Positions 6,901-15,812 of a stretch of 64,000 bases of DNA are shown in pieces. The stretch spans positions 1 through 64,000 of the forward strand of contig JANJVQ010000001.1 in the NCBI GenBank assembly GCA_024710005.1, given 5' to 3'. The position numbers and the translations under genes were made by a program. The notes beneath the pieces were generated by a model, which was not told where the DNA came from, did no database searches, and saw nothing but the letters and a program-made list of their open reading frames with translations. Every line of letters begins with the position of its first letter. Within the stretch, counting starts at the first letter, position 1. Source of the DNA: Paludibacter sp. GTDB lineage: Bacteria; Bacteroidota; Bacteroidia; Bacteroidales; Paludibacteraceae.

Positions 6901-9054
6901 ATGCTTATGATACCACTGATCATCAATGATTTTACATTACCCTTGCAACATCCGGTACTGAAGTTCCTGGTGATACTTATCATCATACTTTTTGCACCTA
7001 TTTTGTTGAATAAGGTAAAGATTCCCCATATCTTAGGATTGATTATAGCCGGTGTCATTATAGGACCGCATGGAATCAATTTGCTGGAACGGGATAGCGG
7101 TATCATTCTTTCCGGTACGGCGGGATTGCTGTATATTATGTTCTTAGCCGGGATGGAAATTGATTTGGGCGATTTAAAAAAGAACAGTTTCAGAAGTATC
7201 TTTTTCGGACTGTTGACCTTTATTATCCCCATGGCATTGGGAATTATTAGCGGTTATTATTTATTGCATTTCTCCATGCCGACTTCCATCATCATCGGAA
7301 CCATGTTTGCTTCTCATACCCTGATTTCGTATCCTATTGTAAACAAGCTGGATGTTGTCAGAAACAGAGCGGTGGTTATTACCGTAGGAGGAACCATTGT
7401 CACCGTTACGCTGGCATTACTTGTTTTCGCGGTTATCATAGGCATGTCCACCGGTGGTGTTGACAATGTTTTCTGGACCAGATTATCAATTTCCCTGATT
7501 ATTTTTTCGGCTATCGTGTTGATTCTGTTTCCCATCATCGGTCGTTGGTTCTTCAAACAGTATTCCGATAGTGTATCACAGTATATTTTTGTGCTTGTAC
7601 TGGTCTTTTTGGGAGCTGTACTGGCTGAAGCTGCCGGAATAGAAGGCATCATCGGGGCTTTCCTCGCAGGCTTGTCATTAAACAGATTGGTGCCGGTGAC
7701 TTCTCCCCTGATGAACCGGATTGCTTTCGTTGGAAACGCGATTTTTATCCCGTTTTTCCTGATTGGTGTCGGTATGTTGGTGGATTATAAGGCTTTTTTC
7801 AGCGATTGGAACTCCTTGTATGTAGCGGGAATTCTGACGGTTGTAGCTACGGCTTCAAAGTTTATTCCGGCATGGATTACCCAAAAATCATTCCGCTTTA
7901 CCGCTGATGAGCGGAACATGATATTTGGGTTGAGTAATGCACAAGCTGCTGCTACCCTGGCAGTCGTATTAGTGGGATACAACGTGATTCTGGGTTACAC
8001 ACCTGACGGAGAGCCTGTTCGCCTGCTGAATGACAGCATTTTAAACGGAACCATCATCATGATTCTGGTTACCTGTACCATTGCTTCATTGGTAACACAA
8101 AAAGCTGCTGTGAATATTTCACTGGCTGAAAATACCCACGTTGAAGCGGAGGATACAGATAATACGGAGAAAATACTGATTCCCCTGCGTTATCCGGAGA
8201 CTGTTGACGAACTCATAAACCTGAGTTCTTTGTTGAAATCGAAGAAAAATCGTGAGGGGGTATATGGACTGAATATCATCAACAACGCATCCAAAGAAGA
8301 AAACAACCTGAAATTCGCGCACAAACTATTAGATAAAGCCCTGATATCAGCGTCGTCTGTTGATGTAAACATGCACAAGTTACTTCGCTATGACGTGAAT
8401 ATCGTGAATGGCATTACCAGTGTAATCAAGGAACATAATATTTCTGATTTAATCTTGAGCATTACCGAGAAGAAAGGTATGTCGGATTCATTTATTGGCA
8501 ACCTGACCGAAGGAATTCTGACTAAAAGTAACATTACCACTTTTGTTTACAGAGCTACACAGCCAATATCTACCATCAAACGACACATCGTAATCATTCC
8601 CAAAAATGCTGAATATGAAGTCGGTTTTCCCTTTTGGTTGATTAAAGTATGGAATATCGCGAAGAATTCGGGTGCTATCATGGAATTCTACGGACACGAG
8701 AAAACCCTGAACCTGATTAAGGAGGTTCATCAGAAACACCCTATTGAAGCTGATTTTAAGATATTTGAAGACTGGGATGATTTCCTGATTTTATCGAGGG
8801 AAATTAAATCGGATGATAACCTGATTGTTGTTTTAAGCAGAGACAAATCCTTGTCTTATCACAGCAATATGGAGAAAATACCGGCATACCTGAAGAAATA
8901 CTTCAATCCCAATAGTTTCATTCTTATCTATCCGATGCAGGCCGGTGTAATTGACTTTGACAATGAGAATTACATCAACCCGTCCTTACTGGAACCCATT
9001 GAGAAATTAGATGAAATTGGAAAAACGGTGGCCCGGCTGTTCCGTAAGAAATAG
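6901..9054 (+). CDS. CPA2-type cation/proton antiporter with C-terminal USP-like region
   Basis: 717 residues. The first 390 or so form about 12 membrane helices of the Na+/H+ exchanger (Kef/NapA-like) fold: an early LGLIIAGVIIGPHG helix, an FLAGMEIDL helix, a GIIGAFLAGLSL helix. The rest (about 400-717) is soluble and looks like tandem universal-stress-protein-like domains (ILIPLRYPE, then a second HIVIIPKNAE start). It would exchange Na+ or K+ for protons at the inner membrane. No TrkA-N domain is present, unlike KefB/C. The gene begins 9 bases after the Crp/Fnr stop; an alternative ATG is two codons downstream. Coupling to a redox regulator suggests stress-linked ion homeostasis. Confidence 0.9.
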   Translation: MLMIPLIINDFTLPLQHPVLKFLVILIIILFAPILLNKVKIPHILGLIIAGVIIGPHGINLLERDSGIILSGTAGLLYIMFLAGMEIDLGDLKKNSFRSIFFGLLTFIIPMALGIISGYYLLHFSMPTSIIIGTMFASHTLISYPIVNKLDVVRNRAVVITVGGTIVTVTLALLVFAVIIGMSTGGVDNVFWTRLSISLIIFSAIVLILFPIIGRWFFKQYSDSVSQYIFVLVLVFLGAVLAEAAGIEGIIGAFLAGLSLNRLVPVTSPLMNRIAFVGNAIFIPFFLIGVGMLVDYKAFFSDWNSLYVAGILTVVATASKFIPAWITQKSFRFTADERNMIFGLSNAQAAATLAVVLVGYNVILGYTPDGEPVRLLNDSILNGTIIMILVTCTIASLVTQKAAVNISLAENTHVEAEDTDNTEKILIPLRYPETVDELINLSSLLKSKKNREGVYGLNIINNASKEENNLKFAHKLLDKALISASSVDVNMHKLLRYDVNIVNGITSVIKEHNISDLILSITEKKGMSDSFIGNLTEGILTKSNITTFVYRATQPISTIKRHIVIIPKNAEYEVGFPFWLIKVWNIAKNSGAIMEFYGHEKTLNLIKEVHQKHPIEADFKIFEDWDDFLILSREIKSDDNLIVVLSRDKSLSYHSNMEKIPAYLKKYFNPNSFILIYPMQAGVIDFDNENYINPSLLEPIEKLDEIGKTVARLFRKK

Positions 9055-9107
9055 ATTATAGGTATGATTCTTCGTTTTAAATGCAAATAAAACCTACAGA
9101 TAAAGGC

Positions 9108-9290
9108 AACCTTATTTCCAACCTTATTTTCTTACCAAACAACCTTAGTAGCAAATGAACAAACACCTCATCAAACAAAACCTTATTACCTTATTTTAAT
9201 TTGAAATAAGGTAATAAGGTCAGAAGATATATGTGAATAAATCCTGCTACTAAGGTTGTTTGGTAAGAAAATAAGGTTAGAAATAAGGTG
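9108..9290. repeat. Nested inverted-repeat element, copy 1
   Basis: An outer pair of arms of 45 bases (9109-9153 with 9245-9289, one C-A mismatch at 9119/9279) encloses an inner perfect hairpin of 17 bp (9180-9196 with 9204-9220, ACCTTATTACCTTATTT, 7-base loop). The word ACCTTATT is used in both levels. It lies between two convergent genes (antiporter and hisA), so it could terminate both, but copy 2 lies between divergent promoters, so termination is not its defining role. It encodes no protein. The pattern resembles a MITE or a structured intergenic repeat. Confidence 0.9.
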
Positions 9291-9300
9291 TTGAGAAATT

Positions 9301-10023
9301 TTAGATTAAAAACTTTGCCAATTCCTGAAGTTTGATTCTACCCTCATAGATGGCTTTGCCGGTGATAACAGCCGGCACCTTGTTCTCTATCAGCATTTCG
9401 ATATCGCGGATAGAACTGACTCCCCCACTGGCGATGAGGTACATAGTTGGTTCCTGCGCCAACATCTTTTTATATAAATCGGTTGCCGGTCCCGACAACA
9501 TACCATCTTTGCTGATATCTGTACAAATCACTTTGGAAATGCCTTTGGCCATGTAGTTTTGAATGAAAGGCATCAATTCCAGGTCGGTTGTTTCAATCCA
9601 GCCGCCAACGGCGATTTTCTCGTCTTTCACATCGGCGCCCAGGATAATTTTCTCTCCTCCGAATTTTTCAATCCAGGATGCGAAAACCTCCGGATTCTTC
9701 ACGGCGATGCTTCCACCGGTCACCATTGAAGCACCACATTCGAAGGCAATCCGCAAATCATCGTCCGATTTTAATCCACCACCAAAGTCGATGATGAGAT
9801 TGGTCTTAGAAGCGATGGTTTCCAGCACTTTGTGGTTCACGATGTGATGTGCTTTTGCACCATCGAGATCAACTAAGTGTAACCGGCGAATGCCTGCATC
9901 TGCAAACATCTTAGCCACTTCCAGTGGATTTTCGTTGTAGATGGTCTTTTGCTGATAATCACCTTGTGATAAACGCACGCACTTACCATCGATTAAATCG
10001 ATAGCGGGAATTATTTCTATCAT
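9301..10023 (-). CDS. hisA: 1-(5-phosphoribosyl)-5-[(5-phosphoribosylamino)methylideneamino]imidazole-4-carboxamide isomerase HisA
   Basis: 240 residues, the usual length. It is a (beta/alpha)8 barrel that performs the fourth step of histidine synthesis (ProFAR to PRFAR). The catalytic aspartates are present: the [10 protein letters not shown] start (Asp8) and GADVKD (about residue 130), with paired phosphate-binding loops DFGGG (about 79-83) and SGGVSS (about 200). It stands apart from the other his genes; its minus-strand neighbour mgsA begins 36 bases upstream, so it may be read from the mgsA promoter. Its 3' end abuts the nested inverted-repeat element. Confidence 0.95.
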   Translation of the reverse strand: MIEIIPAIDLIDGKCVRLSQGDYQQKTIYNENPLEVAKMFADAGIRRLHLVDLDGAKAHHIVNHKVLETIASKTNLIIDFGGGLKSDDDLRIAFECGASMVTGGSIAVKNPEVFASWIEKFGGEKIILGADVKDEKIAVGGWIETTDLELMPFIQNYMAKGISKVICTDISKDGMLSGPATDLYKKMLAQEPTMYLIASGGVSSIRDIEMLIENKVPAVITGKAIYEGRIKLQELAKFLI

Positions 10024-10059
10024 TCACTAAAATTTTCTAATAGGATTCAATAAATACGA

Positions 10060-10503
10060 TTACCTGTTGAATTTTACATACCTGGGAGGAGTCGGCACAT
10101 AAGAATCATCATCCCACAACTGACTGGTAATCATTAAATCGGCACTGAACCGGTTACAGGCAATAGGTATATTATGCACGCGACACTGGCGCAATAACAT
10201 CTGGATATCGGCTTCGTGTGGCTGCGCATTCAGGTCGTCGATCAGAAACACGCACAGATTTACTTTTTTCTGTACAACCAGGGCCGCAATTTCGGCGTCG
10301 CCACCCATGGGACCTGAATTAACACAACTGATATCCGCTTCAATTCCCTTTTCTTCAAACGCTTTCAGAATCAGGCTTCCGGTTGTCCCGGTACAAATCA
10401 GTTTATGCTTTGATAACATGGAGGCATTGTAAACCGCCCATTCAACCATATCTGCTTTGCGCTGATCATGTGCTACTAACGCGATGGTAAGTTGTTTATT
10501 CAT
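10060..10503 (-). CDS. mgsA: Methylglyoxal synthase
   Basis: 147 residues with the MgsA signature: a GTTG phosphate-binding loop near residue 40, SGPMGGDAEIA (catalytic Asp) and DDLNAQPHEADI (catalytic His) in the second half. It converts dihydroxyacetone phosphate to methylglyoxal, a bypass that releases phosphate. The open frame can be extended upstream to 10596, but the ATG at 10503 gives the standard MgsA N-terminus and a near-perfect promoter (10524-10554) lies inside that extension, so the shorter start is right. It is divergent from ndh. Confidence 0.95.
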   Translation of the reverse strand: MNKQLTIALVAHDQRKADMVEWAVYNASMLSKHKLICTGTTGSLILKAFEEKGIEADISCVNSGPMGGDAEIAALVVQKKVNLCVFLIDDLNAQPHEADIQMLLRQCRVHNIPIACNRFSADLMITSQLWDDDSYVPTPPRYVKFNR

Positions 10504-10523
10504 ATTTTTATTTTTATACGGTA

Positions 10524-10554
10524 CAAATTTACGGAAAAACGGAGAACTTTCAAA
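10524..10554 (-). promoter_or_regulatory. Consensus promoter of mgsA (-hisA)
   Basis: On the minus strand TTTG (10551-10554), 19 bases, then TAAATTTG (10524-10531): the full Bacteroidetes consensus with ideal spacing. It sets the mgsA start at 10503. Confidence 0.8.
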
Positions 10555-10604
10555 CATTAGCTCCATAATCTTGTTTATTAAGATAACATACGACACATGT
10601 GATT

Positions 10605-11894
10605 ATGAAGAAAATTAAGAAAGGCGACAAGGTTGTAATCATGGGAGGCGGTTTTGCCGGGTTACAGCTGGCAAAGACCCTGCGCAAGGCAGATTTAAAG
10701 GTATTGCTTGTGGACAAACAAAATCACCATCAGTTTCAACCCTTGTTTTACCAGGTCGCCAGTGGCCGGTTAGAGCCCTCCAGCATCTCCTTTCCTTTCC
10801 GGAAAATCTTTCAAAAGAATAAGAATATTGATTTCAGAATGACCGATATTCGGCGGATTATTCCCGAAGAAAACAAGCTGGTTACCAGTTACGACCGTAC
10901 CATAACCTACGATCACTTAGTGATTGCAACCGGCTGTAAAACAAACTTTTTCGGCAACGAAGAGATTAAGAATAACTCTTTTTCGATGAAGACAACACAG
11001 GATTCGATTGATATCCGTAATAAAATTCTTTTCAGTTTTGAGAAAGAAATTTTTGCCCGTCCGGAAGAAAAACAGGCCTGGATGAACATCATTATCGTGG
11101 GAGCGGGACCAACAGGCGTTGAACTCTCAGGGGCTTTTGCCGAATTGAAAAACGATGTCTTTCCCAAGGACTATCACAATGTGGATTTTTCGAAATTCAA
11201 CATCATTCTGGTTGAAGGGAGTAAAAACACGCTGAACAGCATGGGAGAATCATCCAAAACTGCATCCCGTGCGTATTTAGAAAAACTGGGCGTGATCGTG
11301 AAGACAGAAACCATACTCAATAGTTACGATGGCAAGGTAGCTATATTGAGTAATGGAGAAGAAATCCCATCCAGAAATGTAATCTGGGCTGCCGGTGTTA
11401 CGGGAAATGTGATTGAGGGACTGGATAAAGCACAGTTGGTACACAACCGCTATGTGGTCGACCGCCAGAATAGACTTGAGAACTACGACAATATTTACGC
11501 GCTCGGGGACGTTGCTTATATGGAAACCCCGCTGTATCCGAAAGCACATCCTCAGGTGGCCAATGTGGCTATCAATCAGGCAAAAAACCTCGGTAAAAAC
11601 ATACTTGCCATGCTGAAGGATGAGCATGCAACGATGAATCCGTATGAATACAAGGATTTGGGGATGATGGCCACCATCGGCAAACACAAGGCGGTGGTAG
11701 AATTGCCGTTTCTCCGGTTTAAAGGTCCATTGGCCTGGTATGTCTGGATGTTCTTACACCTTATGCTGATATTGAGTGTCAGAAACAAATTGGTGATATT
11801 CTTCAACTGGGCCTGGAGTTATTTTACCAAGGATACCTCGTTGAGATTAATCACTTATATTGATTACGAAAAAGACAAAGTAGTGGATAAATAA
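10605..11894 (+). CDS. ndh: Type II NADH dehydrogenase (NDH-2)
   Basis: 429 residues. Two Rossmann motifs are visible: an N-terminal FAD site (MGGGFAGLQLA, about residue 12) and a central NADH site (VGAGPTGVELSGAFAEL, about residue 165), plus the flavin-binding YALGDVA motif (about residue 300). The C-terminal part (WYVWMFLHLM... WAWSYF) is an amphipathic/hydrophobic membrane anchor. It passes electrons from NADH to menaquinone without pumping protons. The frame can start at a GTG at 10599, but ATG 10605 is preferred. It is divergent from mgsA with about 100 bases between the two starts. Confidence 0.9.
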   Translation: MKKIKKGDKVVIMGGGFAGLQLAKTLRKADLKVLLVDKQNHHQFQPLFYQVASGRLEPSSISFPFRKIFQKNKNIDFRMTDIRRIIPEENKLVTSYDRTITYDHLVIATGCKTNFFGNEEIKNNSFSMKTTQDSIDIRNKILFSFEKEIFARPEEKQAWMNIIIVGAGPTGVELSGAFAELKNDVFPKDYHNVDFSKFNIILVEGSKNTLNSMGESSKTASRAYLEKLGVIVKTETILNSYDGKVAILSNGEEIPSRNVIWAAGVTGNVIEGLDKAQLVHNRYVVDRQNRLENYDNIYALGDVAYMETPLYPKAHPQVANVAINQAKNLGKNILAMLKDEHATMNPYEYKDLGMMATIGKHKAVVELPFLRFKGPLAWYVWMFLHLMLILSVRNKLVIFFNWAWSYFTKDTSLRLITYIDYEKDKVVDK

Positions 11895-11928
11895 CTGCCG
11901 TGAAAGCGTGGAATATGAGATAATTTTT

Positions 11929-11936
11929 TATCTTTG
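11929..11936 (+). promoter_or_regulatory. -7 box of the glycoside-hydrolase-like gene
   Basis: TATCTTTG, a perfect TAnnTTTG, 28 bases before the ATG at 11965. It lies downstream of the alternative upstream start (11908), so it supports the shorter protein. No clear -33 TTTG. Confidence 0.55.
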
Positions 11937-11964
11937 TAAACAAAATTTCAAGCAACTGTTTCAC

Positions 11965-13485
11965 ATGAGAACACCGGTTTATATTTACGTACTACTTTTC
12001 AGTCTTTTACTCAACCTGCAAGGTTTCTCCCAACACAAAAAACGCGAAATGCGTGCAGTATGGATTGCAACTGTCGAAAACATCGACTGGCCATCGAAAC
12101 GAACCAATACAAAAGAACAAAAAGCGGAGTTAATCAGGATGCTCGACGGGCTCGCGCAAAACAACATCAATACCCTTGTCTTTCAGGCGCGCCCTACCGC
12201 GGATGCACTTTACCTCTCCCTGCTCGAACCCTGGTCGAAATACCTGACCGGTCAACAGGGTAAAAGGCCGGAGCCTTATTTTGATCCCATGCAATTCATT
12301 ACAGAAGAAGCACATAAAAGATGTATGGAAGTTCATATCTGGCTGAATCCCTACCGCGTATTGAACGGAGATAAACTGACATCACTAAGTAAAGACCACA
12401 TCTATCAGCAAAACAAACAGATGGTTGTGGAATATGGCGGCAAATACTATTTCGATCCGGGATTGGATGAAACACGGGAGTTTCTCAATAAAGTGGTGAA
12501 AGATATCGTGGAGCGTTATGATATCGATGCCATTCACATGGATGATTATTTCTACCCCTATCCCCTTGCAGGCAAAGAATTTCCCGATGAAGCTTCTTTC
12601 CGTAAGTATCCCAGGTCGTTTACAAACAAAGCCGACTGGAGACGTAACAATGTTGATATGGTGATTGCTGAATTACAGCATACTATTAAAAGCACGAAAC
12701 CCTGGGTTGATTTTGGAATCTCTCCCTTCGGTGTATGGAGAAACGACAACGTGGATCCAAGAGGTTCAGCCACCCGTGCCGGTGTACAGAATTACGATGA
12801 TTTATATGCCGACATCCTGAAATGGCTACAGGAAGGAACCATCGATTATGTTGTGCCTCAATTGTACTGGGAAATCGGTAAGAAGGTAGCAGATTATCAG
12901 GTATTAATTGATTGGTGGGTAAAGAACTCCTACAACAAAAACCTGTATATCGGTCTGTATGCTTCCGCTTTGGGCGGACTGAAAAAAGAGGCAGAATGGA
13001 ATACCCCGAACGAAATTGCCCGTCAGTTGCGACTGAATTTAAAATACCCGGAAGTTGGCGGCGCCATGTTTTTCAGCGCCAAACCATTTCTGAGGAATTT
13101 GCAGGGACTGAATGACAGTCTGCAAACCAATTTCTACAAATACAAGGCTATTTGTCCCGAAAACAAAAATGTGATGGGGATGTTGGCGCAGCAACCTCAA
13201 AACCTGAGGATACTCAAAGACCACAAAGAAGCCATCCTGATGTGGGATCCCGTACATGAAACCGAAGGATCGAAAATTGCCTACTACGTGGTGTACGCGT
13301 TTAAAGGAAAGAAAGTCGGCGACATGGAAGATCCGGCCAACATCCTTACCTTCACCACGGATGCATATCTTGATTTAATGAAATTGAATCCCGATCTGAA
13401 AGGCTACTACACCTTTGTTGTGACCGCCATCAACCGGTACAAAAAAGAAAGCGTTCCGGTTTATGGAGTGACACGGAAGATTTAA
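11965..13485 (+). CDS. Exported GHL10/DigH-like glycoside hydrolase
   Basis: 506 residues with a Sec signal peptide (residues 1 to about 23, ending GFSQ). The body matches the GHL10 family (DUF187), which includes E. coli DigH, an enzyme that cuts denuded peptidoglycan glycan strands: REMRAVWIATVENIDWPS at the start, then a barrel with HIWLNPYR and HMDDYFYPYP, and later GISPFGVWRN. The acidic pair in HMDDYF and further Asp/Glu would be catalytic. A C-terminal fibronectin-type-III-like part (about 400-506) is likely. Start chosen at the signal peptide, also downstream of a -7 box. The stop overlaps by four bases the stop of the convergent EF-hand gene. Confidence 0.85.
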   Translation: MRTPVYIYVLLFSLLLNLQGFSQHKKREMRAVWIATVENIDWPSKRTNTKEQKAELIRMLDGLAQNNINTLVFQARPTADALYLSLLEPWSKYLTGQQGKRPEPYFDPMQFITEEAHKRCMEVHIWLNPYRVLNGDKLTSLSKDHIYQQNKQMVVEYGGKYYFDPGLDETREFLNKVVKDIVERYDIDAIHMDDYFYPYPLAGKEFPDEASFRKYPRSFTNKADWRRNNVDMVIAELQHTIKSTKPWVDFGISPFGVWRNDNVDPRGSATRAGVQNYDDLYADILKWLQEGTIDYVVPQLYWEIGKKVADYQVLIDWWVKNSYNKNLYIGLYASALGGLKKEAEWNTPNEIARQLRLNLKYPEVGGAMFFSAKPFLRNLQGLNDSLQTNFYKYKAICPENKNVMGMLAQQPQNLRILKDHKEAILMWDPVHETEGSKIAYYVVYAFKGKKVGDMEDPANILTFTTDAYLDLMKLNPDLKGYYTFVVTAINRYKKESVPVYGVTRKI

Positions 13486-15653
13486 ACAACCCCATATCTC
13501 CACAAGTAATAAGCTACAATTGCCAGCACTGCAAGAATAATCAATATGGGCAGAATCGGATTTTTCTTTTTAGAGAAAGGATCTACCATATTGACTTTGG
13601 CATTTTTAGGCAATTCAGCTAAATGCGTCAAAGTCCGGCCAAACTGAATATTAATTGTTGCTTTGGCATTAATTGCCCAACCATTGGCATCGAGCACCGG
13701 GGCCAGGTTGCGTTTACGCAGCTTTAGCCAGGCCAGCAACATGCTCGGACCTGAAATGGCTAATATCAACCCCAGAAAAGCCAAAGGCATTTTCCACCAG
13801 GTAAGCGCCAGAAATCCCCCTACCACCGAAGCCAATACCGAACCTATGGCTCCGAATGCCAGTCCGATCGCAGCAAATATACCGGCAAACTTCGCAATAT
13901 CAAATGGTTGTGGCGCCGGAGCAGGCGTTGGTGTTGTATTCGCCTTTGCCTTTGCAGATTCTGCTAAACCCGCATCAACTTTAGCGGTTGTCTTTTCGAT
14001 ATCCGATGTAGCAGAACTGGTGACTTCCTGTTCCTTGGATGCTGCAAATTTTTCCACCTGAGTAGAAATGAATTTGGCAACTTTACGATAAGGCGACCAG
14101 AATGCTTGCCGGATACTGATGGGGTTATCAATAATTTTGGTGATGGAAGCATCCCACACCTGTCCTTTTTTATCGTAGAACAAGGCATTACGTCCAACCG
14201 TTAAGTTATCTACATCGCCATCCGTCAGACCGACAACGATCGTCATCTTTTCATTTGTTCCCCTGGAGATACAGTCGCAATACAGCAAACAGATACCGCT
14301 ATAGGAAGCCATCGTATTGTGTTTGCCCATATCCGTCACTTTGATACACAAGTTGCAGCTCCGTTGGTCGATATACAGAGTCCCGGCCTGAAAAACCGCT
14401 TCAGCATCCGGAGCATAAAAATCAGCAAAAGTTACAAAGTTGTTGAGAATTTGGTATAAGTCCCTGTAATAGCGAACCAATTGATTCACCAATATGATGT
14501 TATTGGCTTCTTTCTCCAGTTCTTTGTCCTTTTCTACCAACGCAATCAATTTGTTTTTATAGTCATCCGACAATATTGCACGTACCCCATCCAGGGTAAG
14601 CGCTTCCACAGCTGTACCTGCTTTCTCAGCCTGCCAGCTTACAAAGGCATCAAAACCGGCGATAATCTGCTGCCAGTCATCCTCTGTGAGTTCTTTTTTA
14701 ATTTTTGCAGGTTCGGTTATCAGCGATTTGAACGAAGTCAACGCTCCTGCCCATGCCGGGTTGATACCTTTATTTAAATTTAAAGGCTTATTCGCTTCAA
14801 TCTTAGCCAGCGGGAATTCGGCGATTTCATCCATACAACCCGATAAATCTTTCGCGCTGATTGCCTCAAAACGGGCTGTCAGGGTATTCAATACATCAGC
14901 AGATGCAGGATCGAATTCAGCCAACCGGCAGCGCACGAAATAATCATCAATTTTAGCACGTACTGCTTTAAAAGCATCAAATGCCTTTTGGGTATCAGCC
15001 CCATACGGCAATATGACCGGACTGTTATTTTCCGCTTTAGCATGCCATGCGGCATAATCCCCGCAATTTTGAAAGAATAAATCGATTTGTTCAGTCGAAA
15101 CACCCGGTTTTCCACTCCGGTCGGTTAAACTGCCGATATGCGTGATGATATGTTGAATGTATTTCTTAAGATCTTCATCCTTAGTAGTATCTTCTGTTAT
15201 GATTCCATCCCCGTTAAACTGTGTTTTGGCAAAAATAGCTTCCGTATCAGAAGTTTCCTCTACTGTTATCACTTCGCTGTCCGCTTTACCCAGATTTTTC
15301 AGGATTTGTTTCGACGAAGCAAGCAAATCTTTACCCAGCGGATTTTCATCATTAATGGCAGCTAAAGGCAGACATTTATTATGTCGGATCAGGTCATCCG
15401 GATTTTTAACTACCGAAAGTATCCAGTTCACAGCAGCCAGTATTTCAGGCACCTTAATCTTGCCATCGTTATCCGTATCGATTAATTCCAGCGTTTTAGA
15501 ATCAATCTCCAGTCCATGTACAGGGCAGCTGAGTGCTGTCCACAGTTTCTGATCCAGTTCATCGAGATGTTGCAGGTCGGCACCCGATTCGAGATTCACC
15601 CTGTTCACGCCACCAATGCGCGAAAATTGCCAAATGTGTTTTTGCTCTTCCAT
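13482..15653 (-). CDS. EF-hand-containing membrane protein of unknown function
   Basis: 723 residues from the ATG at 15653 (the longer frame to 15722 has no reason to be used). One canonical EF-hand loop, DTDNDGKIKVPE, lies at about residues 59-70; a second acidic loop around NGDGIITEDT (about 150) is EF-hand-like. The central part is helical with no recognised fold. Near the C-terminus two or three membrane helices (about 590-660) are followed by a charged segment and a last helix (PILPILIILAVLAIVAYYLW) ending the protein, so a calcium-responsive tail-anchored inner-membrane protein is plausible. No signal peptide. I do not recognise a named family. It is monocistronic. Confidence 0.8.
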   Translation of the reverse strand: MEEQKHIWQFSRIGGVNRVNLESGADLQHLDELDQKLWTALSCPVHGLEIDSKTLELIDTDNDGKIKVPEILAAVNWILSVVKNPDDLIRHNKCLPLAAINDENPLGKDLLASSKQILKNLGKADSEVITVEETSDTEAIFAKTQFNGDGIITEDTTKDEDLKKYIQHIITHIGSLTDRSGKPGVSTEQIDLFFQNCGDYAAWHAKAENNSPVILPYGADTQKAFDAFKAVRAKIDDYFVRCRLAEFDPASADVLNTLTARFEAISAKDLSGCMDEIAEFPLAKIEANKPLNLNKGINPAWAGALTSFKSLITEPAKIKKELTEDDWQQIIAGFDAFVSWQAEKAGTAVEALTLDGVRAILSDDYKNKLIALVEKDKELEKEANNIILVNQLVRYYRDLYQILNNFVTFADFYAPDAEAVFQAGTLYIDQRSCNLCIKVTDMGKHNTMASYSGICLLYCDCISRGTNEKMTIVVGLTDGDVDNLTVGRNALFYDKKGQVWDASITKIIDNPISIRQAFWSPYRKVAKFISTQVEKFAASKEQEVTSSATSDIEKTTAKVDAGLAESAKAKANTTPTPAPAPQPFDIAKFAGIFAAIGLAFGAIGSVLASVVGGFLALTWWKMPLAFLGLILAISGPSMLLAWLKLRKRNLAPVLDANGWAINAKATINIQFGRTLTHLAELPKNAKVNMVDPFSKKKNPILPILIILAVLAIVAYYLWRYGVV

Positions 15654-15700
15654 AAGGTTGTGTTTCGAATTGTATATGCGTATAAATATGTTAATTATTG

Positions 15701-15708
15701 CAAATGTA
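15701..15708 (-). promoter_or_regulatory. -7 box of the EF-hand gene
   Basis: TACATTTG on the minus strand, 47 bases upstream of the start at 15653; it lies inside the longer frame and supports the shorter start. A TTGC about 23 bases further upstream is a weak -33. Confidence 0.5.
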
Positions 15709-15752
15709 GTAATATATTTCAATCAGGAAAGCAATCAGGTAGAATTAATGAA

Positions 15753-15779
15753 TAAAAAAAAGAGCAGGAGTACACTCCC
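15753..15779 (-). terminator. Weak terminator after trpB
   Basis: On the minus strand a short GGAGT-GT-ACTCC hairpin is followed within five bases by a run of eight to nine T. The stem is only five or six pairs long, so the call is modest. Confidence 0.4.
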
Positions 15780-15812
15780 ACCCTTTTCTACTATAGTATT
15801 TTTAGAAACTTA

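Noticed and set aside
10504-10596. N-terminal extension of methylglyoxal synthase
   Set aside because: It contains the promoter of the gene and has no counterpart in the family; the ATG at 10503 gives a normal start.
11277-11687. Minus-strand frame of 136 codons inside ndh
   Set aside because: It is a shadow of the strongly coding ndh frame.
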